Positions 24,701-37,606 of a stretch of DNA of 64,000 nucleotides are shown here, piece after piece. Made by a program: the position numbers and the translations under genes. The notes under the pieces are model-generated. The model was not told the origin of the DNA and did no database searches. It saw only the letters and a program-made list of their open reading frames with translations. The stretch lies in assembly GCA_035578155.1 (NCBI GenBank), contig JAPWDM010000005.1, positions 19,900,877 to 19,964,876 on the forward strand. Reading direction: 5' to 3'. The DNA is from Brachynemurus nebulosus (taxonomy: Eukaryota > Arthropoda > Insecta > Neuroptera > Myrmeleontidae). Position 1 is the stretch's first letter. Each line of letters starts with the position of its first letter.

Positions 24701-26219
24701 CAATAAATTCTTGTCATTGTTGAATGGTCCGGATAATTAATTAAAAATTCACACATAAAAAAATTTAAATTTTACAAGAAAAATTATTAATCATATCATA
24801 ACATAATAGAACTCATTCCATTTTTAAATTCAAATAATTCGATTCAAGGTACACAACAAATTTTTAAATATTTCAAAAATGTCTCCGGTCCTCGACTTGT
24901 GGTTGTGTTAGTCTCGTTCTCAAAAAAATGATATTTAAATTTAAATAATTATACTTTTAATAGTTTAATTTGATAATCAAATTGAATTATTCATAAGCTT
25001 TCATTAATTTGTCAATCGATTAGTCAATTTGTTATACAAAGTTTATTGCGCAATGCCACTGAATATAATAAAAATAGAGTTTATTTGTCTGCATACAGCG
25101 AAAAAATTCAAAAACTACTACACCGATTTTGAAAATTTTTTCACTGTTAAAAGAACAAAGCTATTCCAGATAGGGGCAATGTCTGAATTCAAATACAATT
25201 GAGAATTTTGTAAAAAATTACAATGTTAATTAGGTATATTATGTATGCCTGCAATAAGAAATATGCATATAAAAAAAATTATTCAGAAAAGTATCGATAA
25301 ACTGTAATCAATAAACTTGTAATCAATTAGTTTTGCGCGTTGTATGACGTAACGAGACATACTGGGTTCTTGGTATTGACGCTAGAAACGCTAGTGTTCC
25401 CAACGTTATAAACATATTCCATCATTTACCAATTATTATTTGTATAAATATACAACTAATTAACTTGCAATAAATATTCCAAGAAAATAACAAAAAAATG
25501 GAAAATTAAATCACTAATAACCTCAGTAACAATTTGTGTCGGATGTTTTTGTCAATTAACGGCGTTTGTATATTTCCCTTGTTACCATGCCACATTGCGT
25601 AATCAGTGGAGAGAGAGTTTAAAATATTTAAGATTTTTTATTGTCCCGATTAAATTTGTACGTGTTATCGGGAAAAAATATCATGACTTTCTTGAGTTAC
25701 ACGCATATTCGCTTCTTGAACGAATGAATACATCAGGAAAAAAATAGAATTAATTCAAGGTCTGAGTAGCCTAGTTTTTCCTTGTGGATATCCTACATCC
25801 GTGTTTCGTGTTCTTCAGCCATACTGTTGCGCAATTCTCTTTATTCAGTCAATTTAAAAACTAGGTTTTACTTATAAGAGTTTTTGAATTTTATTAGATA
25901 TATACGTGTTGTGAATATTGTCAAGTTAGATATGTTTGTAAATAAAATTTAGATAAAATGACAGAAGAAGTTAAAAATATATTTACTTATTCATTCGCTA
26001 ACAACATTTATGTGTACAAATTGATGAATTAAGTGGGCGTTTTTAAAAACTCCATACGTACGTACGTTTGTTGGTTTTGTTTTCATCATTGTTAAATGTC
26101 AACAGAAAATTTGAAAGTGATTATTATATTCATAGTACTATGATTGTCAAAAGTATTCAATTATATGTAGTTTTATTGGGTCAAATGCATAACTAAAGTA
26201 TCGTCATGGCACTAAAATC
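21791..26219. other. AT-rich non-coding stretch
   Basis: No gene is supportable. A phrase at 25085-25130 (AAAAACTACTACACCGATTT) resembles the tail of RTE-like repeats seen at 30.0 kb. The short word ATGGAACGGTATCTAATACT near 23828 recurs in inverted form near 24016-24040 as AGATACCGTTCCATAATG, marking a roughly 215-bp inverted repeat whose outer words also match (GCCCCCATTA...TAATGGGGGC). Confidence 0.5.
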
Positions 26220-26227
26220 CTCATATA

Positions 26228-26421
26228 CAGGGTCGGATTTATCCAAAGTGCCGCGCCTGCTTTTTCGTAAAAGAAAAAATCAAAAAAAATTTCTTATCCT
26301 ATCAAAAAATAATTGGCAAACAAAAAAAAACGCGGTTTTTAATTCCAAATTTTGCCGCCCTCTTAAAAATTTGCTGCCCGAGGCCTGTGCCCCGCGTGCC
26401 TATTGTATAAATCCAGCACTG
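26228..26421. mobile_element. Short hAT-type MITE, TSD CTCATATA/CTCATATG
   Basis: Ends CAGGGTCGGATTTATCCA and complement CAGTGCTGGATTTATACA bound 194 bp. The flanking 8-mers agree at 7 of 8 (26220-26227, 26422-26429). Interior words GCCGCGCCTG and GCCGCCCTC/GCCCCGCGTGCC are GC-rich compared with the surroundings. The 74-codon ORF across it is incidental. Confidence 0.75.
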
Positions 26422-26536
26422 CTCATATGATAAATAAACTGTCAATTTTATAAGATACGGGAATAAACTCTGAAAATATTAAGATGGATTAGTCAAAGAA
26501 TTTTTCTGACATACTTTCCCATATTGATCTCATTTT

Positions 26537-27245
<709 letters not shown>

Positions 27246-28906
27246 TTTTTAAATTTCGTTTGTAAAAAGTACTGAGCTTGGTACAATGTGGCTTCGCTCT
27301 TACTTTTCAACCGTGAATTCAAAATCTCAAAATAATGCATATAATGTTACTTGAGAAGAATTTTTACTGAAAATTGTTTCAGTTTCGGCCAAATTTTTAC
27401 GGTGCGGAACCCTATCACAGGCGTGTTCGATACTCTCTTGTCTGTTTTTTATGTGGTTTACGGATAAACAATGATTTACATGCAAAAGCCTTCTAGAACC
27501 TATTAAAACTCATAAGCTTAATACCATCACGGAAATTTTAATTTTAAAACAAAATAAATTCACAAATTTCGTTTCTGTTAATGGTTTAACACTTGATGAC
27601 GTCAAAAAACAAGCAGGCGGCCAATAATTTTTTGGCAGTGTTCCTGACTATTAGAGTAGGATCTTCATTTAGTATATTTTGTTCTTTTGTATATTCCCCT
27701 GGTTGCATCTTTAGTCACTATTTCTAATTAGGCTACTCTTATAATACTGAAGTCTTCATAAGTGTTTTTTATCCCAAATTTAAAGCATCCTTTCCGTTTT
27801 TGAAAGTTTATGACATAGTTAAGTCGGATATTATGTGAATTTTTGTAAATTACTGTACTGCTTAAATATTTACTTGTACATATAATTATTTATATTCTTG
27901 ATATATAAGTAAGCATAAGCAATAAGAACTTCGAATTAATAAGTTCTGCTGAAACATAACTAAAACCTACACAAGTTCTCAAAGCATTTTTTTTTTTCAA
28001 ATTAAATTTGAAATATTAAAAGTATTGACAAAATTATTAAAAAATTATGTAATATTTTTATCTGTTTGAAAGGTGTGGACACCGTGAACCAAGATACATA
28101 ATTATTGTAATATTTATATTTAGAATTTATTCATTTTTTGTTTTTGACAAAGTAATTATTAAAAAATAATTTGTTTTTTCACAATGATGATCTAACGAAT
28201 CATTAATTTTATATTTTTATGTAATTTAAGTAAACGTAATTGAAAAGGAATCAATAAATTAAATTTTTTCGACTTTAATTGCCTCGAGGCAATATTTTTT
28301 AATTCACTCTCCAATTTGTTTTGTTCGAATTGTTTTTTAATTAATTCTTTTGTTTACAACAAAAAAAAAAAAAAACATCAAAAACTGTTAAATTTTTTCT
28401 TTATTTCCCAACGACCAATATTTGGGTTTGTATTTATTTTTCTCGTTGTAAAAAAATCCTTGAATATAAAAAGGTACAAAATTTAAATATGTAATTGTTC
28501 AAAAATTGCGCATGGGCGTATGTAAATACATACGTATGTTACATGTACTTGTAATTCTTCAAAATTACTATTACCATAAATCTTATTCATTAATTTACAT
28601 AACGGACCATTTTACATAGTTTTATCAACACACTCGATTAATCATTCGGGAAGATAATACTTGATTAAAATAAATAGCTTGTCATTATCTTAAGCTACAC
28701 CTTAATAATTATTGCCAATGTTAGGAGATAAGTTAAATCGCACAAACAAAACTAATATTTAAATAAAACTTAAATATTTTTTCTATAGATATTCTACTAG
28801 TACGTAGAAACTTAATACTGACAATAAAACACTTAATGGAGACGAATGGAAACAAAGAAAGCAACCGAAATATGTACGACAGTTAAGAGTAATTCGCTCC
28901 ACTTAA
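27246..28906. other. AT-rich non-coding stretch
   Basis: No gene or element is recognised. It holds a TGACGTCA at 27597-27604 and a 16-bp palindrome ATTGCCTCGAGGCAAT near 28279. There is an A16 run near 28360. Confidence 0.5.
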
Positions 28907-29453
28907 GCGGGTTCTACACGATGCTACGAACGTTCCTTCCAACGTTCGATCGAACGTTTGAGGCAATTAAGTTCGATAGTTGGTGCGACGAATGTATCTG
29001 CTACACGGTGAATCGAATGTTTGATCCAATACGAATGATGATGTGTTGGTACTCACTGGACGAGGCTGTTATCTGTCTGATGTTATCTCTAATGTTATAC
29101 ACTGATGTTGTCTCTCTTGTATAATGTGTTGGGACAAACGTTTATTCAGTGTACGAGGCTGTTATCTGTCTGATGTTATCTCTAATGTTATACACTGATG
29201 TTGTCTCTCTTCACATGAACGAGTTGTGCAACTGCTGAGTCGAACCAACCAACGCAACCAACATTGACCTTCAAACGTTCGAAGCATCCCTTTGACTCGG
29301 TGCAAGAATACCGACATCGAGCGGGACATGGCCAAATGCGAATGTTTGACGCTCGACATTGGACATTCGTAGGTTCGAACAACGGCCACACGATGCGATG
29401 AACCATCCAACGTCCAATGTTGGAAGGTGTTCGTAGCATCGTGTAGAATCGGC
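28907..29453. mobile_element. MITE with GGTTCTACACGATGCTACGA ends
   Basis: The left end GCGGGTTCTACACGATGC and the complement of the right end, GCCGATTCTACACGATGC, open terminal repeats of about 40 bp. ACGTTCGA words repeat inside both ends. An exact 59-60-bp direct repeat is present (about 29061-29120 and 29153-29212). The TSD is unclear; TTA/TTG would fit a decayed PIF/Harbinger site. Several 60-90-codon ORFs inside are not conserved motifs. Confidence 0.7.
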
Positions 29454-30000
29454 TTTGCTATTGTTCGCTGAGTGACGCTTATGCCTCTTAAACATTTATT
29501 TAAATTTTTCTGATTTTTTTTTGATTCATTGAAGTTGATTTAAGCACCCGCGAAGCCCTTAAAGGATTACGCTGCTCGTGTTCGTCCATTCGTCTGTCAT
29601 AGAGATTTTTCTCGAAAACTATGTAACGTTAAAGGAACTTGGCATAATGTTAGCTCTTAATTACGTGCACAATGCACAATGCACATGTGTATCCAGTCAA
29701 TTATTAGAAACAAATTTTAAATTAAAATCGAAGGTTAGTTTGGTCCAAAGAAAAAAAAAGTTTTAATTTATATATTGTGTAAGGTATCATTTGGAAATGC
29801 TGCCTACCTCTAAGGATTCTAAAAATGTTTTTTATTATAATTTTTTTTGTCGTCTTAATTATATAACTCGAAATTCGCTAGAAAGAATAAAGCTAAAATT
29901 TAGATTTTAATAAGACTAGTAGGTATTGGGTTATAGATTACTAAAAAACTGCGGGATTCTTCGACAGTCTAATAGTTGTTGAAAAAAATATTTTAAACTA
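29454..30000. other. Non-coding stretch
   Basis: No gene. A mildly GC-richer phrase near 29540-29620 (GTTCGTCCATTCGTCTGTCA) looks like part of an untyped dispersed repeat. Confidence 0.4.
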
Positions 30001-30417
30001 GCTGTGCCCGCGACGTCGTTTGCGCGACGCATTGTTATAAAATCAATGAGAAGTATATAAGTGTAATAATTATACAGAACTTGCATTATAGAACAATAAT
30101 TTTTGGTAATGCATGCACATGCTCAAAATGGCTTTTTCTATTTCCCCGAGGGAAGGAAACATTTTCCTGGAGTAAAAAGTATCTTAGATGTTAACCCAGG
30201 TAATAGCCACACCAAATTTCATTAAAATCCGGTCGATAGTTTTTGCATAATGTGTGCATATGCTCAAAATGATTTTTTTATTTCCCGTGGGAATGAGACA
30301 TTTTTCCGGAGTAAAAAGTATCTTACATGTTGACCCAGATAATAAATTATCACCACACCAAATTTCATCAAAATCCGGTCGATAGTTTTTGTGTGATGCG
30401 TGAACAGACAGACAGAA
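30001..30417 (+). repeat. RTE-like repeat tail with internal duplication
   Basis: It begins AGCTGTGCCCGCGACGTCGT and ends with the phrase ACCAAATTTCATCAAAATCC followed by GACAGACAGA. This layout is common in insect repeats related to RTE elements (general knowledge, not searched). A unit of roughly 140 bp (AGTAAAAAGTATCTTA...GGTCGATAGTTTTT) occurs twice in tandem, at about 30105-30245 and 30246-30390. Confidence 0.6.
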
Positions 30418-31970
30418 AGACAAAAATTTTAAAAATCAGTATTTTGATATCTACATCGACAACTATTTACAGTACCAGTACAATTTTCAAAAAATATTCC
30501 ATGTTCAGGAACGGTCTCGTTACAGTTTTACTATATGTCTAGATAACAAGAGGAAGCATAGTAATATTATCACAAGTAAATTTGGATAAGGTTTAAATAT
30601 ACATCAATAAATAAAAAAAAGATTGATTTAATCTATTAACTGTCCACTGTAGTGTTAGTACAGAACCCTAATTTTACGAGCCCAACTCGTTCTTGACCGG
30701 TTTTTTAAACTAAAACAAATAAACAAATATAAGTTTAATTTACAATGTGTAAAACCTAAATAAACATTTTACCAGCGCTCTCGCCATTAAAATTTTTAAT
30801 TAAATTCACAATTTTCTTCCATTAAGTAAAATACCAAAGACAATTTGTTTCAGATAAGTTTTTCACAAAATTTATTAATATTTAGTACTAAGATAAATTA
30901 CAGTAGTCCTAATAAATTTTCTTTATTAAATGATCGATTTAATTTAACTGAAACGTTCTATAGACAGAAATAGAAAGTAGGTGAATACAAATAAAGTTTT
31001 GAAATTCATCAAATTTATACCGAATGTGGTGAAGTTCTCTACTTACTCAAAATTAACTACCAGTACATTAGCTTGCTATCGTTGGAATTGATTGTTTGGT
31101 ATTTAAATAGTTTAAATGCTCTCAAAACATAGCCACATTTCGAAGTAATTACGTTTAAAAACACGTACATATATAACTGGGCCTTCAAGCCACTGTTTTG
31201 AACAGTAATCACGTTTGCCAGGAGCTTAGTAAGAAGGGGAGTGAAAATCGACCAAAGATTCACCAAATCTTAACGCTTTTGGGGCCTAAAGAATTCAGAC
31301 AACCAAAATCTCGAGGGAGATTTTCCGGATCTGGGCTTTTTATACGGACCTTTTGTACGTATGGTTCGGCGTACGGCCTTCAGATTTACGGCGGGCAGGA
31401 AATGAAACGAAGTTCGAAATACTTTTATATATGGGGGTATTAAAAAGAGCAAAATTTTAACACATCTAGGTCAGTAGTCCTGGAGTTATTGTTATTTTTA
31501 ACATTTTTGAAAATCGAAAAAATTTTGGCTTTTTTCGATTTTCTCCGGATTTTGAAAATTGATAGAACATAGATGCAAGGTGTCGCAACTCTTTTAAGGG
31601 CAAAATTTTTCTGACAAGTCACCTTACTTATGACCATTTTAATTTTTTTTCAAGGATTCTAATTTCCCTTATCAAAACTAAAAAACTTTTTAAATTTTGC
31701 AGCAAGATAGGAGGCGTAGCATACTTTCAATGGACAATCGATTTTTTCGATTGCACCCTACCCTATTGCATCTACCCTAACCAAAACCGTAAATAAATTT
31801 TGTTTCTTTGTAACCTTTGAACGGAATGATCCTTTTCATTAGGTTCTTTTTCTGGCTATTATTCGTTAATTCTTATATGTTAGTTACTAACCCCAACCTC
31901 TTTCCCTCAGCAAGTTTCCAAAAATTAAAACGGGACGAAAAAATCCTACAACTGCATTGTCAGCTTTTTT
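30418..31970. other. Non-coding stretch, possibly old repeats
   Basis: No gene is supportable. At 31270-31450 the DNA is less AT-rich (CTTTTTATACGGACCTTTTG) but has frame breaks and no family motif. At 31490-31560 there is a self-complementary AAATCGAAAAAATTTTGGC pair. Confidence 0.4.
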
Positions 31971-32047
31971 TAGCGAATTGAAAATTTAACTATTACGGCC
32001 ACTGTCATGACACGATTTGAACTCGGGACTATGGTAGAAATTTTTAA
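31971..32047. repeat. Dispersed repeat S1, head fragment
   Basis: It carries TAGCGAATT, ACTATTACGGCCACTGTCAT and GAACTCGGGACTATGG in the order of the longer copy at 62054. The reverse complement reads TCCCGAGTTCAAATCGTG, similar to a tRNA-type B box, which raises the possibility that S1 is a SINE. Confidence 0.5.
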
Positions 32048-32791
32048 ATATTTACACTGTGGAAAATTCAAGTGTCGAGGCAAGCTCATACATATCCAAA
32101 AATACCCAGGACGTTTCAGTCATTGATTCTTACGTACAGGCTATATTTTGTTTTGTATCATTTTGATGCTCTCAGTGAACCAAAATGAATACCATTAGTT
32201 GCTAAGTGTATTTAACTCTTACTGTTTAAGGAAAAAGGGAATATCGTGGTTCATACGGCGCATTAGAATATAGTTACCGAACGTTTAAAAATTTTCACGG
32301 TTATCTTTGGCGAAAAATAGTCAGTCTTCACCCGCCTCCTTTGAATGTTTTAGTAGTTTTAGCTTGAGTGGCGAAATCGACTCTTCAAACATTTACATAA
32401 TATGATTGAACCAAGCGTATTACAACATTTCCGTCTCTAATTCATTAACTCTATAATCGCTGATGGTCGGTGTTACATTTGCAATATAAATACCACACAA
32501 CATTAGTACATTTCAAATTATTAAATGTTTGTTTATATAATGCCTCTGAACGCTGAACTGGTCGTTAACTTGCGCGCCATCTTTTCCATTATTAAGTTAC
32601 TTGCATATGTTTATTTTTGCTACTACTGTGAATTCGAAAATTTATCTTTCCGTTTGACATCAAACATTAATGATTTATTATAGTTTTCTAATTTTAGAAT
32701 TCTAAAAAATATCAAAATTTCTATACAGATGTACAATTATGAAATTTCAGATATTACAGCCGATGTCATGGTGAGACTTGTGCTTCTGATG

Positions 32792-32866
32792 TAGTGATGA
32801 GCAAAATTAGTCTTGGTCTTGCATTTTTTGCAAGACCAAGACTAATTTTTGCATTTTTTGCAAAAG
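32792..32866. repeat. Truncated end of the CAAGAC-type hAT element
   Basis: It starts TAGTGATGAGCAAAATTAGT and continues with GTCTTGGTCTTGCA, identical to the left end of the complete element at 37152. It then folds back (GCAAGACCAAGACTAATTTT) and stops. No right terminus follows, so it is an end-only relic. Confidence 0.75.
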
Positions 32867-34522
32867 TATCAAATCTTTTCCGAAATTTGGTGACAATTTT
32901 CAAGGCACATAAATAATTTTTCTACCAAACAGGTCTGATACTTATAACTCAGTATTTTAGGCTTTTTTGGCTAAAAAATGATTTTTTTTAACAAAATTTT
33001 GTTGCATCGTAGTAAAAAGCAATGAGAGGTCCTCCAGCGAAAATCGTTTTGAGGGCCCCCTTAGACAACCGGCGACCGTATTTTTTGTCGTAAAAATGCC
33101 GTACTCTTGCAAATGCCCGGGTTGCCCTCTCCCTGGAGCGGGCCCTACACACTGATGAGTGCGAGAACAAGACTGTACTTACTGTTGTACTAAAGACTGG
33201 CTGACAAGTGGGAACATGCATGCGCACAGATAGAAGCTGTCTGTCAAGGTCACTCGCTCACAACACACCGTATCCACCGCATATTTGAGAAGTAAAACTA
33301 TCGATAGTCTGTGCTATCGATAGTAGCCGATGGTTTTTTAGTAAACCATCGATAAAATATCGATAGTACTGTCGATAATTCCTCGACGGTAAAAAATCAT
33401 CGATAGTTTCGTCAGTGCTATCGATAGTTTCCCTTTTCTATTCACAAACCATTTGAATGTTTAAAAAAATCATAGGAATTAATAAGTTTACAACTGCCGG
33501 CCGGGGGCTCCTAAGCCGCCGGGGCCCACCCGCGCCGCGGGCCCTGCGGTCCCATTATCGCCGCCATTGAACACGAACCGACTTTTGGTTTTTACACCAT
33601 TTTCAGATATAATTGTATTTATGAATATGAATTGGTTAATACGGATTTTCATCGGAACTTCTGGGAAATTCACTGAATTGAGCAGGATGCTGAGACAGGG
33701 AAATTTTGTTACTTTATTTTTTTATTTGTTGTTGTTAAAATTTATATCATTTTAATTTTTTATTTTATACTATTTATATAAATTACTGTTATTGTTACTA
33801 TTAATATAATTTTGTTAATGGAAAAAAGACAACAAAAAATGTACATGTTTTTTTTATTTTATTTTATAAAAGAATTAAAACAAAAAAATTGTTCCGGAAT
33901 CATTCGTTCATTCGCTACACGCCATTCACTTGATAAATTACAATTATTACATCGTTGAATAATATATATACTTATTATTATTTATTAAAACCGTTTACAT
34001 GCGTACAAATATAGTGGTACATTAATTTTATACATGTGTAGTTTTTTTTTAGAAGAGAGGAAGTGCATCATTTTTTCATAATTACCGTAAATTATGTGTC
34101 TAAATTAATACTTTGTAATTTTTATATTTACGTTTAAATTGGACCGAAAATTATGAATTTAGAGGGTAATGTCACTCTGTGTTCACAAATTAATAGTGCC
34201 ATATTTTTAAAGGCGGTGCGAGTAAAGATCCATCAATTTTCGCCTATCCGCCCAGTCCATTCATTCCTCTGAATTTTGTTGCAAAGTGTGTTAACACTAT
34301 TATTCAAGAAAAAAAATGAATATCGTTGTCCATTTGGCGGTCTCATCGGAATATAGTCACTGAATATTCAAAAAAAAAATGTGTCGAAATGTCAAAACGT
34401 TAACGAACATGCTCTGTTTGAGGTGGCGTTTATACAACTTGCTATGTACACGTTAAGCCAAGGCTTTGAACTCCAATAAGATACAGAATAATTTTCTGGA
34501 TAAAAGCTTTTGATTTTCATTG
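32867..34522. other. Non-coding stretch with GC-rich relics
   Basis: No gene. Two GC-rich islands stand out: 33010-33140 (GAGGGCCCCCTTAG, GGAGCGGGCCC) and 33496-33570 (GCCGGCCGGGGGCTCC and CGCCGCGGGCCC). Both look like ends of untyped GC-rich transposons. The CTATCGATAG cluster at 33295-33432 is listed separately. Confidence 0.45.
33295..33432. repeat. CTATCGATAG palindrome cluster
   Basis: AAACTATCGATAG occurs at the left edge and, inverted, at the right edge, with further TCGATAG words between. The layout is a compact inverted repeat, perhaps the fused ends of a larger element. Duplications at the borders are not visible. Confidence 0.55.
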
Positions 34523-34530
34523 TTTCATAC

Positions 34531-35549
34531 TAGTTATGGGAATAATCACTCTTTTTAGTGTGCTGAATCTTTTGAATCCGCTCACTTTGGTGAGTCGATT
34601 CAATGAATTGAATCACTCACTCCACTCACTCACTTTACACAACTGTGTGGTACAACTTTAAATACGAATCAACACAATAAATACACTCATATAGTAGTTA
34701 CATGTGAAACACTCACTCAAGTGAACGAGTGTTTGAATACAATTATTATATCCGAATAAAATTAATATAATTATGTACTTAAAATTAATGCACGTAACCG
34801 ACACAACAAATTAAAAAATTAATACAGCATTAAAAATACATGGTTGAAAAAACATAACAATGAAAATTTTGATTGTGAAAATCTACAATAATTTTATGTA
34901 GGAAGATATCCACTCATTGCTGTTTTGAAGAAAAATTAATTTTTGGAGACGTAATAATCTAACAATAAACGGGCAAATTTTATTTTAAAAATTTGAAAAT
35001 ATTGTAAAATAAAATACAAATAGTTTTTCTTAAAATTTTTTTAATATCCATACTTATAGCACTTATAGTGTACATAAAATTGGGTATATTTTTTATTTAG
35101 ATTATTTTATTAGTTTATTGGACATTTGGACTAAATTTGATTTAAAATTTGTTTTATGCATTTTAAAAAATAAAGGATAGTAAAAAAATTAAAATATTAC
35201 TTCTAAAAGAAAATTACACCTACCATACCATTGTATTATTAGTATATACGATATATACACGTTATGTTATATACACACTTGTAAAATACAGATGTTTGTA
35301 GAAACAAGTGTCTATTGCTCTGTCTATTGTTATAAGTAAACTGAAAGAGAGATTGAAAATTGAATAGAATCTCATATGTCATACACTCGTAAGTAAGTGT
35401 GTGAGTGAGTGAGTGTATGATATATATTATACTCTTTCAACTCACGAGTTAAAAGAGTCGATTCTGTTCTTTTTGACTGATTCAATTCAGTCAGTCAATT
35501 GAGTGATTCAACTCAGTGAATTGAATCACTCACTCACTAGCCATCTCTA
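34531..35549. mobile_element. Non-autonomous hAT-type element, 8-bp TSD TTTCATAC
   Basis: TTTCATAC occurs exactly on both sides (34523-34530, 35550-35557). Ends are TAGTTATGGGAATAATCACT and complement TAGAGATGGCTAGTGAGTG. Both ends hold runs of GAATCACTCACTCAC and GAGTCGATTCAA words (34555-34740, 35390-35535). The AT-rich middle has no ORF. It is the same architecture as the elements at 13280 and 37152 but with a different repeated word. Confidence 0.88.
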
Positions 35550-35557
35550 TTTCATAC

Positions 35558-37143
35558 GCATAAATGTACAAGTTTTTAGGTACAAAATTTTTATTTAATT
35601 AAATTTTTAAAAACAGATTTGCGGTGTAGCAGTTTTCACATGAAGCCATTACTTTTTACTTTTATCTCCTTTGTAGGACTTCTAATTCTTTCAATTTTTA
35701 TCCAACTGACTTCAAAAACTGTAGCTTAATAATGAGTTTCTGTATAGTGAATATCGTAGAACCACTTTCTAAAAAAGAATTGTATAATCTAAAAAATTCT
35801 ATGATGATCACTAAATACATTATTAAATTTAAAAAAACATGGGATCGTTGCTTTGTCACTTTTCACAACAAAAATCGTATAAACACGAGTCGACTTTCGG
35901 CCATTACGCCATCATCAGGTGAAAAACACAACTAAAAACTGTTCTTTTAGGCGAAGCTATTTATATTATGAAAATAAAGTGAATAATGTATTAGTGGAGG
36001 ATGTTAGAGATAGAGGCAGATATAAGTATATTAAAACAAATGTAAGGGAAATCCCAAGTTAACAAATTTTTCAATAAAAGTAAAATTTTTGTAATATTTC
36101 CATAAGTACCTACAGGGAATTAAATTTGTACTTTAAGACTTGTATTTTCGACTGTTTATGAACTAGAATACGAATAAATCCTTCTATTACTTATTTCTAA
36201 ATTGAGAATATGACCCTATGAATTTCTACACACAGGGTGCTATTGCCCCTCGTTTTTCCTGCTCTTTTTCGACTTGCGCAACTCAAAGATACAGTTATTC
36301 TAGCTGTGTTGATATCAGCTCAGTGACACAGATTCCAATAATAATTAAAGTTATTATAAGTTAATTTTTGCAAGAGCACATTTTTTTACTGGCGATAATA
36401 AAATACGCGGAAAAACTAAGCGATGATATCTTTTTAGTGTATATTTTTACATACATTTGTATATTGTGAGAGGCGCCGACAAATTTTTTAAAATGTTATC
36501 TAGACCTAAGTTCAAAGATTATATTTCTTATATTATGTACATTAAAACTAAGCTGTCGCAAATTTATACCAAATGCTATAAAAGTAATCAATACATAAAT
36601 ATCTAACAATTTTAATAAAATTTTATTACTTCAATAAAATTTATTTTTAAAAATAGGCGAATTTTTATTTTTATGACGCGATTGATTTTATCAAAAAAAT
36701 GTTTTATGACCGTTGATCACGGATTTGTGTATACTTTGTCGTTGTCGATTGCGGGGGAGAAATAGAAATTTTTGTAGCACACGGTACGTGTTCGTGTTGT
36801 TGAACGAGATAAAAAGATTTAACGTTAATTATTAAAACACTGAACAGTGTCGTGTCACCATTCAATGTCAGCAAATTTTAAAAATTACCTGGAATTAGTT
36901 TTTAATATTCCCGCGCAACTGACGGTCACGCGTTTATTAGAATGAAAATTCAATAAATTAAATTAAAAAAAAAAACATTCGTTAAAATTAGCGAAAATTG
37001 GGCATGTAGGACCACTAGAAGAAAACTTCTGTCGGATTTGTCACATTATAAAAAAAAAAATTGGATCATTTTGATAGTAAAAAAGAAAAGTTCACTCAAA
37101 TTACTCTAATTCAATCAATCACCCTAATTCAAATCACCTCAAT
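35558..37143. other. AT-rich non-coding stretch
   Basis: No gene is supportable; the 67-codon ORF at 35732 has no motif. A less AT-rich patch near 36720-36860 (GTTGTCGATTGCGGGGGAG) is unexplained. Confidence 0.45.
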
Positions 37144-37151
37144 ATGATTTG

Positions 37152-37598
37152 TAGTGATGAGCAAAATTAGTCTTGGTCTTGCAGTCTTGTCTTAGTCTTG
37201 CATTTTTTGCAAGACCAAGACCAAGACTATATATACCAAGAGCAAGACCAAGACCAAGACTATAAGTATGGTTGCAAGACCAATACCAAGACTCAAGTGA
37301 GCAAGACCAAGACAAAAGCAAAAAAAAAGCAAGACTTTTGCTAAACTATTTAAATAGTTTGAAAGTATAATTAATGCGTAAAGCTAGTAAAAATTCTGAT
37401 TTTAGACGAAAAAAATTCGCTAATAAAAAATGCAAGAAAGTGCAAGATTTTTTAGCAATAACAAGACCAAGACAAAGACTGCATTTTCCAAGACCAAGAC
37501 CAAGACTCGAACTGCTCTAGCAAGACCAATACCAAGACTCTTAATGCAAGAACAAGACCAAGACTGCCAAGGCTTGGTCTTGCATTTGCTCATCACTA
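37152..37598. mobile_element. hAT-type MITE with CAAGAC arrays, TSD ATGATTTG
   Basis: The element begins TAGTGATGAGCAAAATTAG and ends in the complement of TAGTGATGAGCAAATGCAAG, with ATGATTTG repeated exactly outside (37144-37151, 37599-37606). Most of its 447 bp is degenerate tandem GACCAA/CAAGAC on one side and the same words on the other. No coding potential is real: the 60-codon ORFs simply translate the array. A truncated relative is at 32792. Confidence 0.92.
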
Positions 37599-37606
37599 AT
37601 GATTTG

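Noticed and set aside
29162..29495. Overlapping 74-83-codon minus-strand ORFs
   Set aside because: They lie across the 28907-29453 MITE and its terminal repeat; three frames are open because of local composition.
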